Below are positions 27,089 to 33,443 of a DNA stretch of 38,700 nt, piece by piece. Origin of the DNA: an uncultured Roseateles sp. (GTDB lineage: Bacteria > Pseudomonadota > Gammaproteobacteria > Burkholderiales > Burkholderiaceae); the NCBI GenBank assembly GCA_946480605.1, contig CAMLKW010000015.1:1-38700 (forward strand), in the 5' to 3' direction. Positions within the stretch are counted from its first letter, which is position 1. The number at the start of each line of letters is the position of its first letter. A program made the position numbers and the translations under genes. The notes beneath the pieces are model-generated. The model did no database searches. It had not been told where the DNA came from and worked only from the letters and a program-made list of their open reading frames with translations.

Positions 27089-27526
27089 TCACTTCGTGCG
27101 CGCCTGCGCCTTGATCTCGACCGTCGAGCGCTGCTTGTCCTCGCCTTCCACGGTGAGCGTCAGCGGCACGGTGTCGCCGGCCTTGATGGCGCCCTTGAGG
27201 CCCATCAGCATGACGTGGTAGCTGCCCGGCTTCAACGCCACGGTCTGGCCGGCCGGCAGGGCCAGCGCATCCACGGCGCGCATCTTCATGACGCCGTCGT
27301 CCATCTTCATCTCGTGGATCTCGACCATGTCCGCGACCGGCGAGCTGGCCGCGACCACCTTGGCCGCCTTGGCCGAGGTCAGCTGCATGAAGGCACCTGT
27401 GGCCTTCTGCGGCGCGACGGTGGCGCGCACCCAGGGGTCGTCCACCTTGACCTGGGCCTGCGCGGCGAGAGCGCTGAACAGCAGGGCGGCAGCGATGGGC
27501 AGGAAGCGCATGGTGTGTACGGGCAT
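27089..27526 (-). CDS. Periplasmic copper chaperone PCu(A)C
   Basis: 145 residues. Met 1 (27526) and Met 6 (27511) are both possible starts; Met 6 gives the better signal peptide, MRFLPIAAALLFSALAAQAQ. The mature protein carries the exact PCu(A)C copper motif H71-x10-M82-x21-H104-x-M106 (numbered from Met 1). The family binds Cu(I) in the periplasm and helps load the CuA or CuB site of cytochrome oxidase. No Sco or cox genes are in view. Its upstream region runs into the left edge of the genomic island, so its native promoter may have been altered by the insertion. Confidence 0.9.
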   Translation of the reverse strand: MPVHTMRFLPIAAALLFSALAAQAQVKVDDPWVRATVAPQKATGAFMQLTSAKAAKVVAASSPVADMVEIHEMKMDDGVMKMRAVDALALPAGQTVALKPGSYHVMLMGLKGAIKAGDTVPLTLTVEGEDKQRSTVEIKAQARTK

Positions 27527-27587
27527 GTGAGGAGATCAGCAGATTCCGAACTCTACCCACTACAGAACGGCGCAGGACCGCGCTCTC

Positions 27588-27605
27588 GATGCAGAAGGTA
27601 GAAAA
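27588..27605 (-). other. Six-codon stretch resembling the mnmE 3' end at island left edge
   Basis: Read on the minus strand these bases encode F-S-T-F-C-I. The true end of MnmE at 38104-38121 encodes F-S-S-F-C-I, followed by G-K-stop. Thirteen of 19 bases agree, including an unbroken TGCATCG. Orientation is the same as mnmE. It lacks the G-K-stop and is followed by unrelated codons, so it could be a diverged attachment-site relic or chance. Confidence 0.3.
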
Positions 27606-27653
27606 CGCGCTGCAGGCCGCATGAATACTGGGTTCTCACTTTTCTATCCTTCC

Positions 27654-27681
27654 ACTTGGACATAAACTTGGACATACGCGG
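27654..27681 (+). repeat. Left 28-bp direct repeat (candidate attachment site)
   Basis: Identical over 28 bases to 37960-37987 and in the same orientation. It is built of two ACTTGGACAT units 12 bases apart followed by ACGCGG. Identity stops sharply on both sides. It ends 14 bases from the stop codon of the left integrase. Confidence 0.8.
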
Positions 27682-27695
27682 CGAGGGTGACCCCA

Positions 27696-28829
27696 TCACC
27701 GCAGGGCCACGCCCCGCTGTTCTAGGTTGCGCAGCACCGCCGCCGCGATCGCGTCGGCTTGGGTGGCGGCCACCGCTGGCGGGTTGGCAAGGTCTTTGAT
27801 GATTTCGCCCTGCCGGTTCTGCGCCACGCTGCCGTAGCTGTAGAAGGTCGTCAGCACCCCCTCGTGCCCCAGGTTCTGGCTCCAGGCCTTGAAGTCCTCG
27901 GGGGTCTTGCAGATCGTCTGGCCCAACTGCACCAGCGTGCTGCGCAGGCTGTGCGGGTTGAAGTAGGGCAGGCCCGCCGCCGCGAAGGCGTCCTTGAAGA
28001 TTGCCCGTATGGGTGCGGCCGATGCCCAGGGCTTGCGCTCCAGGCCCGTGGCCTCGAATTGGCGGGACGGGCCGACTTCCACCAGCGTGGCTGGGAACAG
28101 CGGGTCGTCGTTGCCCCACAGGCAGTCACGTCGCAGGTAGTCCGCCCAGTCCTCGGCGATGCGCCGGGCTTGCCCGCCCACCGGGAAGAAGTAGGTCGTG
28201 AAGCTCTTGCTGAACTTTGTCTTCACCTCGCGGGCGTCTTGGTAGACGCTGCCGGCGGCCAGGTCCACATGCTTCAGCCGCAGTGAAGCCAGCGCACTGT
28301 CACGCGCGCCGGTCAGCAGCGCGAAGGCCACCAAGGCGCGGTTGCGCTGCTCGATCACCGTGCCGGCCGGCATCGTCGCAATGGTGTGGTGCACCTGCTC
28401 CAGCGTCGGCGCGGCGCGGGTGCGGCGGGCAGTAGCGACCCGGGAATCCTTCTCCGAGAAGTTGAAGTACTCGGCATCGCTGTACTTCAGCTTGGACTTG
28501 TACAGCGGCTGCATCGCCAGCCATTGAAAGAAGCGCTTCAGGTGCGCCAGCGTCGCGTACTGGGTCGCCTTGCTCAACTTCCCGCCCGTCGCGCGGCTCT
28601 CCTTGTCGGCCAGGCGCCGCTTGAAAGCTACGGCCTGCTCGAAGTGAAAGGTCTTGAAATCGCGGTGCTGGGTGTCGGCCTCGAAGCGCGCAATGGCCTC
28701 CGCCGTGGCGTCCACCGAGTCCTCGCTCTGCCGCTTCGCCTCCTTCAGAAAGACGAAGTACTGGCGCTTGATCCGCTCGTTATCGGGGTGATGGTTTCGC
28801 ATGGGTGCTGCCGTCCTGGTTGAAGTCAC
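27696..28829 (-). CDS. Tyrosine recombinase (left integrase)
   Basis: 377-residue site-specific recombinase counted from the GTG at 28829; the ATG at 28802 is the more likely start. An N-terminal SAM-like core-binding region (about 30-110) precedes the catalytic domain. Catalytic residues in order: Arg 176 (TGARDSAL), Lys near 205, His 293 and Arg 296 (PHSLRSTL), His 322 (LGHEG) and Tyr 330 or 332. It differs clearly from the P4-type enzyme at the other end of the island. Its start overlaps the 3' end of the HTH/zinc-ribbon gene, so the two are coupled. Catalytic residues look complete. Its target site is unknown. Confidence 0.87.
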   Translation of the reverse strand: MTSTRTAAPMRNHHPDNERIKRQYFVFLKEAKRQSEDSVDATAEAIARFEADTQHRDFKTFHFEQAVAFKRRLADKESRATGGKLSKATQYATLAHLKRFFQWLAMQPLYKSKLKYSDAEYFNFSEKDSRVATARRTRAAPTLEQVHHTIATMPAGTVIEQRNRALVAFALLTGARDSALASLRLKHVDLAAGSVYQDAREVKTKFSKSFTTYFFPVGGQARRIAEDWADYLRRDCLWGNDDPLFPATLVEVGPSRQFEATGLERKPWASAAPIRAIFKDAFAAAGLPYFNPHSLRSTLVQLGQTICKTPEDFKAWSQNLGHEGVLTTFYSYGSVAQNRQGEIIKDLANPPAVAATQADAIAAAVLRNLEQRGVALR

Positions 28830-29328
28830 TGTTTATGCAGGCTGGGTGGCTCTCGTCTATGTGCTCCGCACCCTGCGCACCTCGCTCGCCGTTTTCGCGC
28901 GATTCGGCGGGGTCCAGGCCTTGAAGAACCGCCAGGTCGCCCAGTGCGCGCGCCAGGCTTTTCTCGCTCACCCGGCGGTAAAGGCCGGCGTCGCAGCAGG
29001 GGCAGCGGCCTACCAGATTGCCCAGCGTTTCCGTCAGCGGCTCGTACCGCACCGTGCCGCCCTTGGGGCGCTTTGGCTCCCGGCAGCGCACGCAGTAGAG
29101 GCGGCCAGGCCCGCAGGTCTTCTTGTTCACCTCGCGCCGCGCCTGCAGGAAGTCGCGCAGGTGCCGACCCAGCACCAGCACCGGCCGGCGGTCGTCCAAT
29201 GTGGGCAGGCCGCGCTTGATCCAGGCCCGCACCGTATTGCGGTGCGCGCCGTACAGCGTGGCGATCTCGTCCACGGTGTAGCTGCGATGAATCTTGGCTA
29301 GCCGAGGGTTCGGCCGATGTGTGGTCAC
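28780..29328 (-). CDS. HTH and zinc-ribbon DNA-binding protein
   Basis: 182 residues. Residues 16-42 form a helix-turn-helix (TVDEIATLYGAHRNTVRAWIKRGLP) of the kind found in excisionases and MerR-like regulators. Cys 79/Cys 82 and Cys 109/Cys 112 form two CxxC pairs, as in a zinc ribbon. The last 40 residues are polar and low in structure. It sits between the AlpA-type gene (3-base gap) and the left integrase (overlap), so it is probably an accessory or directionality factor for that recombinase. That role is inferred from position only. Confidence 0.72.
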   Translation of the reverse strand: MTTHRPNPRLAKIHRSYTVDEIATLYGAHRNTVRAWIKRGLPTLDDRRPVLVLGRHLRDFLQARREVNKKTCGPGRLYCVRCREPKRPKGGTVRYEPLTETLGNLVGRCPCCDAGLYRRVSEKSLARALGDLAVLQGLDPAESRENGERGAQGAEHIDESHPACINSDFNQDGSTHAKPSPR

Positions 29329-29331
29329 GGC

Positions 29332-29601
29332 CTACTCCGCCGCCGCAGGCGCCACGTCCTGCTCTGCCTGCCCGCGTGAGGCCTCCAGCTTCACCACCAG
29401 CGCACGAATCTGCGCTTCGGTCTTGCCGGCAATGCGCGCCGCATTCAGTGCGGCCACGTCGCCAGCGGGCCAGGCCACGGCCCTGGCGCCTAGGCTGACG
29501 GGATGAGTCCACAAACCCTGCGAAATGCGCAGGTAGATCGTGCTGCGGCTGTAGCCGGTTTCCGCCTTGACGGTCGGAAGTCTTAGGAGCGTATGGAGCA
29601 T
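29332..29601 (-). CDS. AlpA-family phage/island transcriptional regulator
   Basis: 89 residues. The HTH LPTVKAETGYSRSTIYLRISQGLW at about 8-31, followed by a WPAGDVAALNAARIAG block, is typical of the AlpA family that activates integrase or excisionase genes in P4-like elements. GAGGTG lies a few bases before the ATG at 29601. It would act on the genes of this minus-strand unit. Its stop is 3 bases from the start of the HTH/zinc-ribbon gene. Confidence 0.85.
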   Translation of the reverse strand: MLHTLLRLPTVKAETGYSRSTIYLRISQGLWTHPVSLGARAVAWPAGDVAALNAARIAGKTEAQIRALVVKLEASRGQAEQDVAPAAAE

Positions 29602-29693
29602 CGTGGCACCTCGTTGGTTAGAACGGGTGCCAGTGGGAGCTGGCTAGCCCCCTGTCTCGCAAGCTGTCCAGCGGCGTCGCGCCACAGGCCGCA

Positions 29694-30524
29694 TCAGCCC
29701 TTGCGTGCGCGCTTCTTGGAGCTAGCCCCGGTCAGGCCCGCCAGCGGTGCGGTCCAGGTGTCAGCCGCCGGCTTTGGCTCGGCCACCAACTGTTTCAGCC
29801 GCGTCACCGATAGCCCCTCCTCCGCAGCGACCACTTCGTTAAAGGCCTTGGTGCCCTTGAGCTTCTCTGCCGCCACACGGGCCTTCAGCCGCTGCCGCCG
29901 TTCGTCGGGCGACTCGGCCGGCACGCCCGCGCCGGCTGCGGGTGCGTCCACGCATCGCGCCAGCGTCTTGCCGTCCAGCGTCAGCGCGGCGTCCTTGATG
30001 GTCAGCGCCAGGTCCAGCGACAGCACATGCCCGGCCACCTCCAGCACAGCGCCGCCGTCTTGCCAGCGCAGCAGCGCCGCCGCCCGCGTTGTTCGCCCAG
30101 CCACCACCCCCAGGCGCAGGGTCTTCGCATCACCCGCCAGCCGCGTGGCTTCAGTGCCGCCCAGCAGCACCGCCAGCGCATCGGCCAGGCTTGCGTCACT
30201 CGCGCGCCATCGTTCCAGCCGCAGCAGTGCCACCGGCACGCGCCCGATGTCGTCGTCCTTATCGCACACGATGAAGGCGCGGGGCGGCTGCCGTTGCTTG
30301 GTCAGCACCTGCACCGGCATCGAACAGCCCCGCTCGCAGCCATCGCACACGGCGCTGGTCGCAGGCGATGCAGGCGCCAATACCCGGCGGGCCTGGAGTG
30401 CTTGCACGGCCTCCGCCGGCCAGCCTGTCAGCTCGTCACCCCGCAGCTCAATGGCGCCGCCGCCGGCCGCACCAAGCCGGGCCAGCAGTTCGCCCAAGGC
30501 AGCGGCAGCGGTCGCGGGGTCCAC
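29694..30524 (-). CDS. Unknown protein with N-terminal cysteine cluster (276 aa)
   Basis: Function not recognised. The GTG start at 30524 follows the stop of the 414-residue gene by one base (TGA-C-GTG), so translation is coupled. Cys 60, Cys 63 and Cys 67 (CDGCERGC) with Cys 87 could bind a metal. The segment PRAFIVCDKDDDIGRVPVALLRLERW looks like a conserved core. Residues about 200-255 are charged and helical (ERRQRLKARVAAEKLKG then a short HTH-like LSVTRLKQLVAE). The C-terminus is basic (SSKKRARKG), suggesting nucleic-acid contact. No signal peptide or membrane helix. Confidence 0.7.
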   Translation of the reverse strand: MDPATAAAALGELLARLGAAGGGAIELRGDELTGWPAEAVQALQARRVLAPASPATSAVCDGCERGCSMPVQVLTKQRQPPRAFIVCDKDDDIGRVPVALLRLERWRASDASLADALAVLLGGTEATRLAGDAKTLRLGVVAGRTTRAAALLRWQDGGAVLEVAGHVLSLDLALTIKDAALTLDGKTLARCVDAPAAGAGVPAESPDERRQRLKARVAAEKLKGTKAFNEVVAAEEGLSVTRLKQLVAEPKPAADTWTAPLAGLTGASSKKRARKG

Positions 30525-30525
30525 G

Positions 30526-31770
30526 TCAGGCGGCAGCGGCAGCCGTCACAACCGCAGAAGCAGCAACGGCCTGCGCCGGGGCCTTGGCTGGCGCCTTGGG
30601 CTCAAGGCCCGAGTCCTCCAGCATTTGCCGCAACGTCAGGTCCAGGTCGTCGTACTTGAGCGAACAGGAATTCGGGTGCGTGATCCGAAAGCTCACCGTC
30701 TTGGGCGGCTTGCCCTCGGCCACAAACACCGTGGCGGCCAGCTCAACCTGCGTGACGTTGTACAGGTGCAGCGGCAGCGATTTTTGAATCTGCTCCACCA
30801 GCTCGTAGATCGCCTGCCGGTTGTTGGTGGAATCCGATTCCACCGTGATGCGGTCGCCGGCCCGGACGCGGGACGACAGCCGCAGCTTCTTCACCACCAC
30901 CGTGCCAATGCCGCTGCCGACCGGGTGCGCGAAGTCGAAGTTGGGCTTCGCCAGTGCGGACAGGTCATAGACCCGTTCGTCCTTCGGGTCGGGCGGCAGC
31001 TCGTCCAGCTTCAGGATGGCCTGCGCGAACATGCCTTGCAGCGCCTCGATGGCCTTGCGCCCGCCGCGAAAGTTCAGGTCCAGCGTGCCCTCGGCCTGCG
31101 CGTAGACAAACACGATCTCGAACGCGGGGTTGTGCGGGCGCGGGTGGAACTCGCCGTCCACCCATTCAATGCTGCGCTGCGCGTGGTCTTCCGGGAAGGC
31201 GAAGAAGTAGTCCCGCTCCCCTCGCCGGTAGGCCTCCACCACGCAGTTCTTGCCGCGCCCCTCGGTGCGCGCGAAGTAACCCTTGATCAGTGCGGCCAGC
31301 TTCGCTGTGTCTTCGTGGCCGGCGGCGGCTTTCAACTTGGGCAAGTTCTTTCGCTTGCGCCAGTGGACTAGCTGGTCGGCATAGTGAAAGCGCGTGGCGC
31401 CCTTCCAGCAAGCGGGCAGGCTCAGGAAGGCCTCCATCGCGCGGGAGTAGTGATCCTCCAGCGCGGACAGCCTGCCCAGCAGCGCCTGCAGCTCGTCGGG
31501 CTGGGCTTCTAGCTGCCAGCGGGCCTCGTCCAGCAGCGCCTGATAGCCCTTGCGGTTGCTCATCGCCAGGATTTCCCGGAAGTCGGCTTCCGCTTCGCTG
31601 CGCTGCTCATCGGGCAGCTGGCCCCAGGCCTCCAGCAGCGCGTCGGGCTTGCCCTCCTTCATGGCCTTGAAGTCCAGGCCCGCCAGCAGCGACTTGCTGG
31701 CGAAGTAGCGCGCCAACATGGCATTGGGCATTTGCCGGAAGAAGTCCCGGCTGGAGTAGTTCCGCGACAT
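30526..31770 (-). CDS. Unknown protein (414 aa), first gene of a coupled pair
   Basis: Function not recognised. The ATG at 31770 has a G-rich Shine-Dalgarno directly upstream. The first 130 residues are helical and charged (FFRQMPNAMLARYFASK, then repeated acidic/leucine helices). The middle third is mixed strand with GRGKNCVVEAYRRGERDYFFAFPEDHAQ, EIVFVYAQAEGTLDLNFRG and a proline-rich turn. The last 25 residues are Ala/Pro/Lys low-complexity. No Walker, nuclease or methylase motif is visible, and it has no signal or membrane segment. It is divergent from mod across 115 bases and coupled to the 276-residue gene. Confidence 0.7.
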   Translation of the reverse strand: MSRNYSSRDFFRQMPNAMLARYFASKSLLAGLDFKAMKEGKPDALLEAWGQLPDEQRSEAEADFREILAMSNRKGYQALLDEARWQLEAQPDELQALLGRLSALEDHYSRAMEAFLSLPACWKGATRFHYADQLVHWRKRKNLPKLKAAAGHEDTAKLAALIKGYFARTEGRGKNCVVEAYRRGERDYFFAFPEDHAQRSIEWVDGEFHPRPHNPAFEIVFVYAQAEGTLDLNFRGGRKAIEALQGMFAQAILKLDELPPDPKDERVYDLSALAKPNFDFAHPVGSGIGTVVVKKLRLSSRVRAGDRITVESDSTNNRQAIYELVEQIQKSLPLHLYNVTQVELAATVFVAEGKPPKTVSFRITHPNSCSLKYDDLDLTLRQMLEDSGLEPKAPAKAPAQAVAASAVVTAAAAA

Positions 31771-31885
31771 TACGCCCCCCTAGGCCGCCCCTGACATGGG
31801 ACGTTATGGGCCGGTACTGTACAAACACGGGCGCTAGCACTTGGTCAGCTCGATCAGGTGCCCCTTAAAACAGACCAGCTCTCCC

Positions 31886-33430
31886 ATGCCCCTGCTCAAC
31901 TGGCTCACCCGTGAAAAGGACATTCACGCTGCGACTCAAACACCCTATCGCTTGCTTGAGCAAGTTGCCGCGCACTCGCATGGCGACCCCGACACGGGGA
32001 ATATGCTCATTCATGGCGACAACCTGGCCGCACTCAAGGCGCTGCTGCCGTACTACGCGGGCAAGGTGAAGTGCATCTACATCGATCCTCCCTACAACAC
32101 TCGCAGCGCCTTTGAGCACTACGACGACAACCTTGAGCACGCGCGGTGGCTGGCGCTGATGTATCCACGGCTTGAGCTGTTGCGAAGCTTGTTGTCCGAG
32201 GACGGAAGCATTTGGGTTTCAATTGACGACAACGAGGGGCACTACCTCAAGGTCATCATGGATGAGGTTTTCGGGCGCAAGAACTTTGCCGCGACCTTCA
32301 TTTGGCAGAAGGTCGATAGCCCAAACGATAACAAGGTGCCCATAACGCCAGACCATGAATTCGTGCTTTGCTACGAGAAGCGCAAGGACGAAGCAGGTTT
32401 CAAGAAGAAGGGCGACAACTCCCTACTTGCTGCCTATGGTCAGCGAGACGAGAGCGGCAGGCTATGCCGCGATAGGCTGCTCAAAAAGAATGGCAAGAAC
32501 AGCCTCCGTGCCGATAGGCCGACGATGTTCTACGAACTGAAGGCACCGGACGGCACTTCCGTTTGGCCGGTGCATGATGACGGGCGAGAGGCCAACTGGT
32601 CGCATTCGCCGATGGGTGTCCGGGCCGCTGCCTCAGAGGGCAGGCTGATTTGGAAGCAGCGCGAGAAAGGCGGAGTGCCCGTCTGGGTTCCATACATCAG
32701 AGAGTTTGCGCCGGCCACCCCAGAGCGCCCGCACCCAACCATTCTTCTTGACGTTAAGACGACGAGACAGGCCAAGGCTCACCAGCGTGCGCTGCTACCA
32801 GATGCCCCGGCTTTTGACACAGTGAAGCCTGAGCAGCTCATGCAGCGCATCCTTGAGATTTCCACCCAAGCCGGTGACCTAGTGCTCGACAGCTTCCTGG
32901 GCTCGGGTACGACGGCTGCGGTGGCGCAGAAGATGGGGCGGCGATTCATCGGCATTGAAATGGGCGACCACGCGATGACTCACTGTGTACCCCGGCTTCA
33001 GAAGGTCATTGAGGGCGAGCAGGGCGGCATCTCCGAGGCCGTCGCCTGGCAAGGGGGGGGCGGATTCCGCTTCTACAAGCTGGGCGTTCCCGTGTTCGAC
33101 GAAAACGGCCACGTCAACGAGGGCATTCGCTTCGCAGCACTGGCCGCACACTTGTGGTTTGTCACGACCGGTATTCCCTATAAGGGACGTGCGACCTCGC
33201 CCTTCCTAGGCGAGCATGAAGGCGTTGGCTACTTCCTCCTCTATAACGGCATCCTGGGCGACAAGAGCGTGAGCGGCGGCAACGTGTTGACCGGGCGCAT
33301 CCTGGCCAGTCTGCCAAAGCATGACGGGGCGAAGGTCATATTCGGTGAGGGTTGCCGGTTGAGCGCCGAGCGCCTGCGGGCCGAGCGCATCACCTTCCGG
33401 CAGATTCCCTACGAAATCAAGGCGCGCTAG
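31886..33430 (+). CDS. mod: Type III restriction-modification system methyltransferase (Mod)
   Basis: 514-residue DNA adenine-N6 methyltransferase. The ATG at 31886 is chosen because MPLLNWLTREKD is a typical family start; an upstream TTG at 31841 only adds an unrelated leader. Motif IV DPPY at 67-70 comes before motif I DSFLGSG (335-341), the beta-class order of Mod subunits. The stretch between, about 100-320, should hold the target-recognition domain, so the recognition site cannot be read. Mod methylates one strand of its asymmetric site and is needed for Res cleavage. An 8-G run at 33053-33060 (codons 390-392) could allow slippage. The TAG stop forms part of the AGGAG ahead of res. Confidence 0.92.
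   Translation: MPLLNWLTREKDIHAATQTPYRLLEQVAAHSHGDPDTGNMLIHGDNLAALKALLPYYAGKVKCIYIDPPYNTRSAFEHYDDNLEHARWLALMYPRLELLRSLLSEDGSIWVSIDDNEGHYLKVIMDEVFGRKNFAATFIWQKVDSPNDNKVPITPDHEFVLCYEKRKDEAGFKKKGDNSLLAAYGQRDESGRLCRDRLLKKNGKNSLRADRPTMFYELKAPDGTSVWPVHDDGREANWSHSPMGVRAAASEGRLIWKQREKGGVPVWVPYIREFAPATPERPHPTILLDVKTTRQAKAHQRALLPDAPAFDTVKPEQLMQRILEISTQAGDLVLDSFLGSGTTAAVAQKMGRRFIGIEMGDHAMTHCVPRLQKVIEGEQGGISEAVAWQGGGGFRFYKLGVPVFDENGHVNEGIRFAALAAHLWFVTTGIPYKGRATSPFLGEHEGVGYFLLYNGILGDKSVSGGNVLTGRILASLPKHDGAKVIFGEGCRLSAERLRAERITFRQIPYEIKAR
33053..33060 (+). repeat. Homopolymeric G8 tract inside mod
   Basis: Eight G in a row spanning a Gly-Gly-Gly stretch of Mod, after both catalytic motifs. Such tracts in mod genes of Neisseria, Haemophilus and Helicobacter cause on/off switching. 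Whether eight is enough here is unknown, and it is also a typical place for sequencing error. Confidence 0.85.
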
Positions 33431-33443
33431 GAGCGCAAGAACA

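Noticed and set aside
27084..27560. 158-codon minus-strand frame over the PCu(A)C gene
   Set aside because: Shadow frame; the overlapping frame has a signal peptide and the exact copper motif.
27540..27650. Possible tRNA or tRNA fragment as integration target at the left edge
   Set aside because: A GTTCGGAATC-like stretch on the minus strand does not form a T-arm or acceptor stem; no cloverleaf.
31795..31835. LexA-like box (CTGTAC...) between the divergent 414-aa gene and mod
   Set aside because: Only the left half-site is present; the ACAG half is missing at the right distance.
31841..31885. Upstream TTG start for mod
   Set aside because: Adds a leader without similarity to Mod proteins; MPLLNWL at 31886 is the family-type start.
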